This document shows, in pieces, positions 6,827 through 7,757 of a stretch of DNA of 7,757 bases. The stretch is from Flavobacteriales bacterium (GTDB lineage Bacteria > Bacteroidota > Bacteroidia > Flavobacteriales_F > PHOS-HE28). The DNA lies in assembly GCA_020437875.1 (NCBI GenBank), contig JAGQVR010000133.1, forward strand, positions 1 to 7,757, given 5' to 3'. Within the stretch, counting starts at the first letter, position 1; the number at the start of each line of letters is the position of its first letter. Position numbers and translations under genes: made by a program. The notes under the pieces are model-generated. The model saw only the letters and a list, made by a program, of their open reading frames with translations. It was not told where the DNA came from and did not search any database.

Positions 6827-7757
6827 TCAGTCCCGTATGATCGGCATTACCAGTCGAGCCCCTTCATTCCCGGTCCATTCCAGCAGGTATGCGCCTGGAC
6901 CGAGTTCGGTCAGGTCCAGCAGCGTACGTTGTCCGGTCATGCGCTCGTCGAGCAATAGGCGGCCATCCATGGCCAACACGCGCAACGACCCATTCCGATC
7001 AACGGTCGCATCCAACTGCACCCATACCAAGCCGCTGGTTGGATTGGGGGCCAGCACCATTCGGGATCCGGTGTCCAGATCCCGTATTCTGGTGCTGAAG
7101 TCCGTCACCAACACGCTCGGTTCCGTGATCACCGGCTCGTTGTAGTCGAAGTAGATGTTGGCGATGTTCTCGATCATGGTGCCAGGAAGGACGGGTTCCA
7201 TTGCTTTGATCCGGAAAGTGACGAAGCCATGGCTCGCCAACTCATTCACGTTGCTATCCGGCAATAGGATGTTCGGGAACGTGAATCGGAGAATGCCCTG
7301 ACCGCTCAGGTCCATGGTATAGTTGTGCGATGCAGCGCCGGTCACGAAGCTCGCTGGGTCAACGGTGTTCGGTAGCGTGTCGGTGATCACCACGAAGAAG
7401 GCGGTGTCCGTGCCGGTGTTCTGGAAACGGATGGTGTAGTCGATCCATTCATCTTCATCGATGAAGTACGAACCATCGTTGTTGCTCTCCGTGAACGCTT
7501 GTTTGTCGTTGGGGTCAAAGCTGGCGGTTACCGTGGTGATGGTGTTGAAACTGTTGTTGCTCAGGTCCGGCTCCGCCTGGCTGATGGACACCAATGCATT
7601 CGCTGCGAGGTCGGTGCCGATGAGGCCGACGTCCGCTGGTACCTGCAAGGTCAGGTGGGCGGTCTTGAGTCCCAGCGTAAAGATGGATCCGAGGTTCCAC
7701 GTGACCACGTTGCCGACCACACTTGTCGGGTTCGGTGTACCGCTCACATAGCTGAGG
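6827..7757 (-). CDS. Secreted DUF7619 protein with T9SS type A sorting domain, 5' end outside window (gene A)
   Basis: This is the C-terminal 309 residues of a longer protein. The frame stays open to the right window edge, and the GTG at 7747 lies inside a DUF11-like segment, so it is not a credible start. From that GTG: the end of the DUF11-like segment (1-72, VTWNLGS, VPADVGLIG, DLSNNS), DUF7619 (about 75-212: SFDPNDK, DEDEWIDYTIRFQNTG, FPNILLPDSNVNE, IANIYFDYNEPVITEP), and a T9SS type A C-terminal domain (230-306: APNPTSG, AMDGRLLL, LGPGAYLLEW). The last residues read ARLVMPIIRD, not the common RFVK-type end, so the tail is slightly unusual. By analogy with the three downstream paralogues the missing N-terminus should hold a signal peptide, SprB-like and SdrD-B-like modules. 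Likely T9SS-exported and surface-associated; no specific function is visible. Only 27 bp separate it from gene B, which suggests co-transcription. Confidence 0.92.
   Translation of the reverse strand, partial: LSYVSGTPNPTSVVGNVVTWNLGSIFTLGLKTAHLTLQVPADVGLIGTDLAANALVSISQAEPDLSNNSFNTITTVTASFDPNDKQAFTESNNDGSYFIDEDEWIDYTIRFQNTGTDTAFFVVITDTLPNTVDPASFVTGAASHNYTMDLSGQGILRFTFPNILLPDSNVNELASHGFVTFRIKAMEPVLPGTMIENIANIYFDYNEPVITEPSVLVTDFSTRIRDLDTGSRMVLAPNPTSGLVWVQLDATVDRNGSLRVLAMDGRLLLDERMTGQRTLLDLTELGPGAYLLEWTGNEGARLVMPIIRD
7374..7453 (-). repeat. Conserved DUF7619 core block, copy in gene A
   Basis: This is the reference copy for the comparison: it differs from gene D at 4 of 80 bases and from gene B at 12 of 80. 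It encodes DEWIDYTIRFQNTG, then TDTAFF, then VVITDT. A second conserved stretch, encoding the NIYFDY/F..PVITEP end of the domain, lies at 7116-7169 and matches 4872-4925 in gene B with about 8 mismatches in 54. Confidence 0.85.

Noticed and set aside
7515..7747. GTG at 7747 as the true start of gene A
   Set aside because: It falls inside a DUF11-like segment whose reading frame continues to the window edge, there is no signal peptide, and paralogues have about 440 more residues upstream.
1..7757. CRISPR array, transposon ends, tRNA or rRNA
   Set aside because: No short regularly spaced direct repeats, no transposase-like frame, and no recognisable RNA gene on reading both strands; the only long-range repeats are the paralogous coding blocks.

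Overview
The window looks like chromosomal DNA from an uncultured, fairly GC-rich member of the Bacteroidota, most likely the Flavobacteriales. Evidence for this is the type IX secretion (T9SS) sorting domains at two C-termini, SprB-type Ig-like repeats at three N-termini, a conserved 'DPNDK...DEWIDYTIRFQNTG' domain (the family I know as DUF7619) in all four genes, and the absence of Shine-Dalgarno sequences ahead of the starts. The order-level placement is inference; there is no rRNA or housekeeping gene to confirm it.

All coding is on the minus strand. Four co-oriented, homologous genes for large secreted proteins cover almost the whole window. Read in the direction of transcription (right to left) they are: gene A (7757 to 6827, 5' end outside the window), gene B (6799 to 4106, complete, 897 aa), gene C (about 4008 to 1861, complete, about 715 aa) and gene D (1700 to 1, 3' end outside the window, 566 codons visible). 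The gaps are 27, about 97 and 160 bp. A, B and C could be one transcript. The longer gap before D holds an inverted repeat and may contain a separate promoter or operator.

The proteins share one plan: signal peptide, SprB-like Ig repeat, one or two diverged beta-rich segments, an SdrD-B or carboxypeptidase-regulatory-like beta module, a DUF11-like segment, the DUF7619 domain, and a C-terminal module. Genes A and C end in a standard T9SS type A sorting domain. Gene B does not: it ends in a different module of about 250 residues that closes with two 34-residue EF-hand/dockerin-like repeats. The C-terminus of D is not visible. B and D are close paralogues along most of their length, C is more diverged, and the DUF7619 core of D is nearly identical at DNA level to that of A.

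No enzyme, RNA gene, mobile element or CRISPR array is visible. The likely job is cell-surface or extracellular display (adhesion, matrix or gliding related), but no specific function can be read from the sequence. The locus is best seen as an expanding tandem family of modular secreted proteins with exchange of C-terminal modules and local sequence homogenisation.
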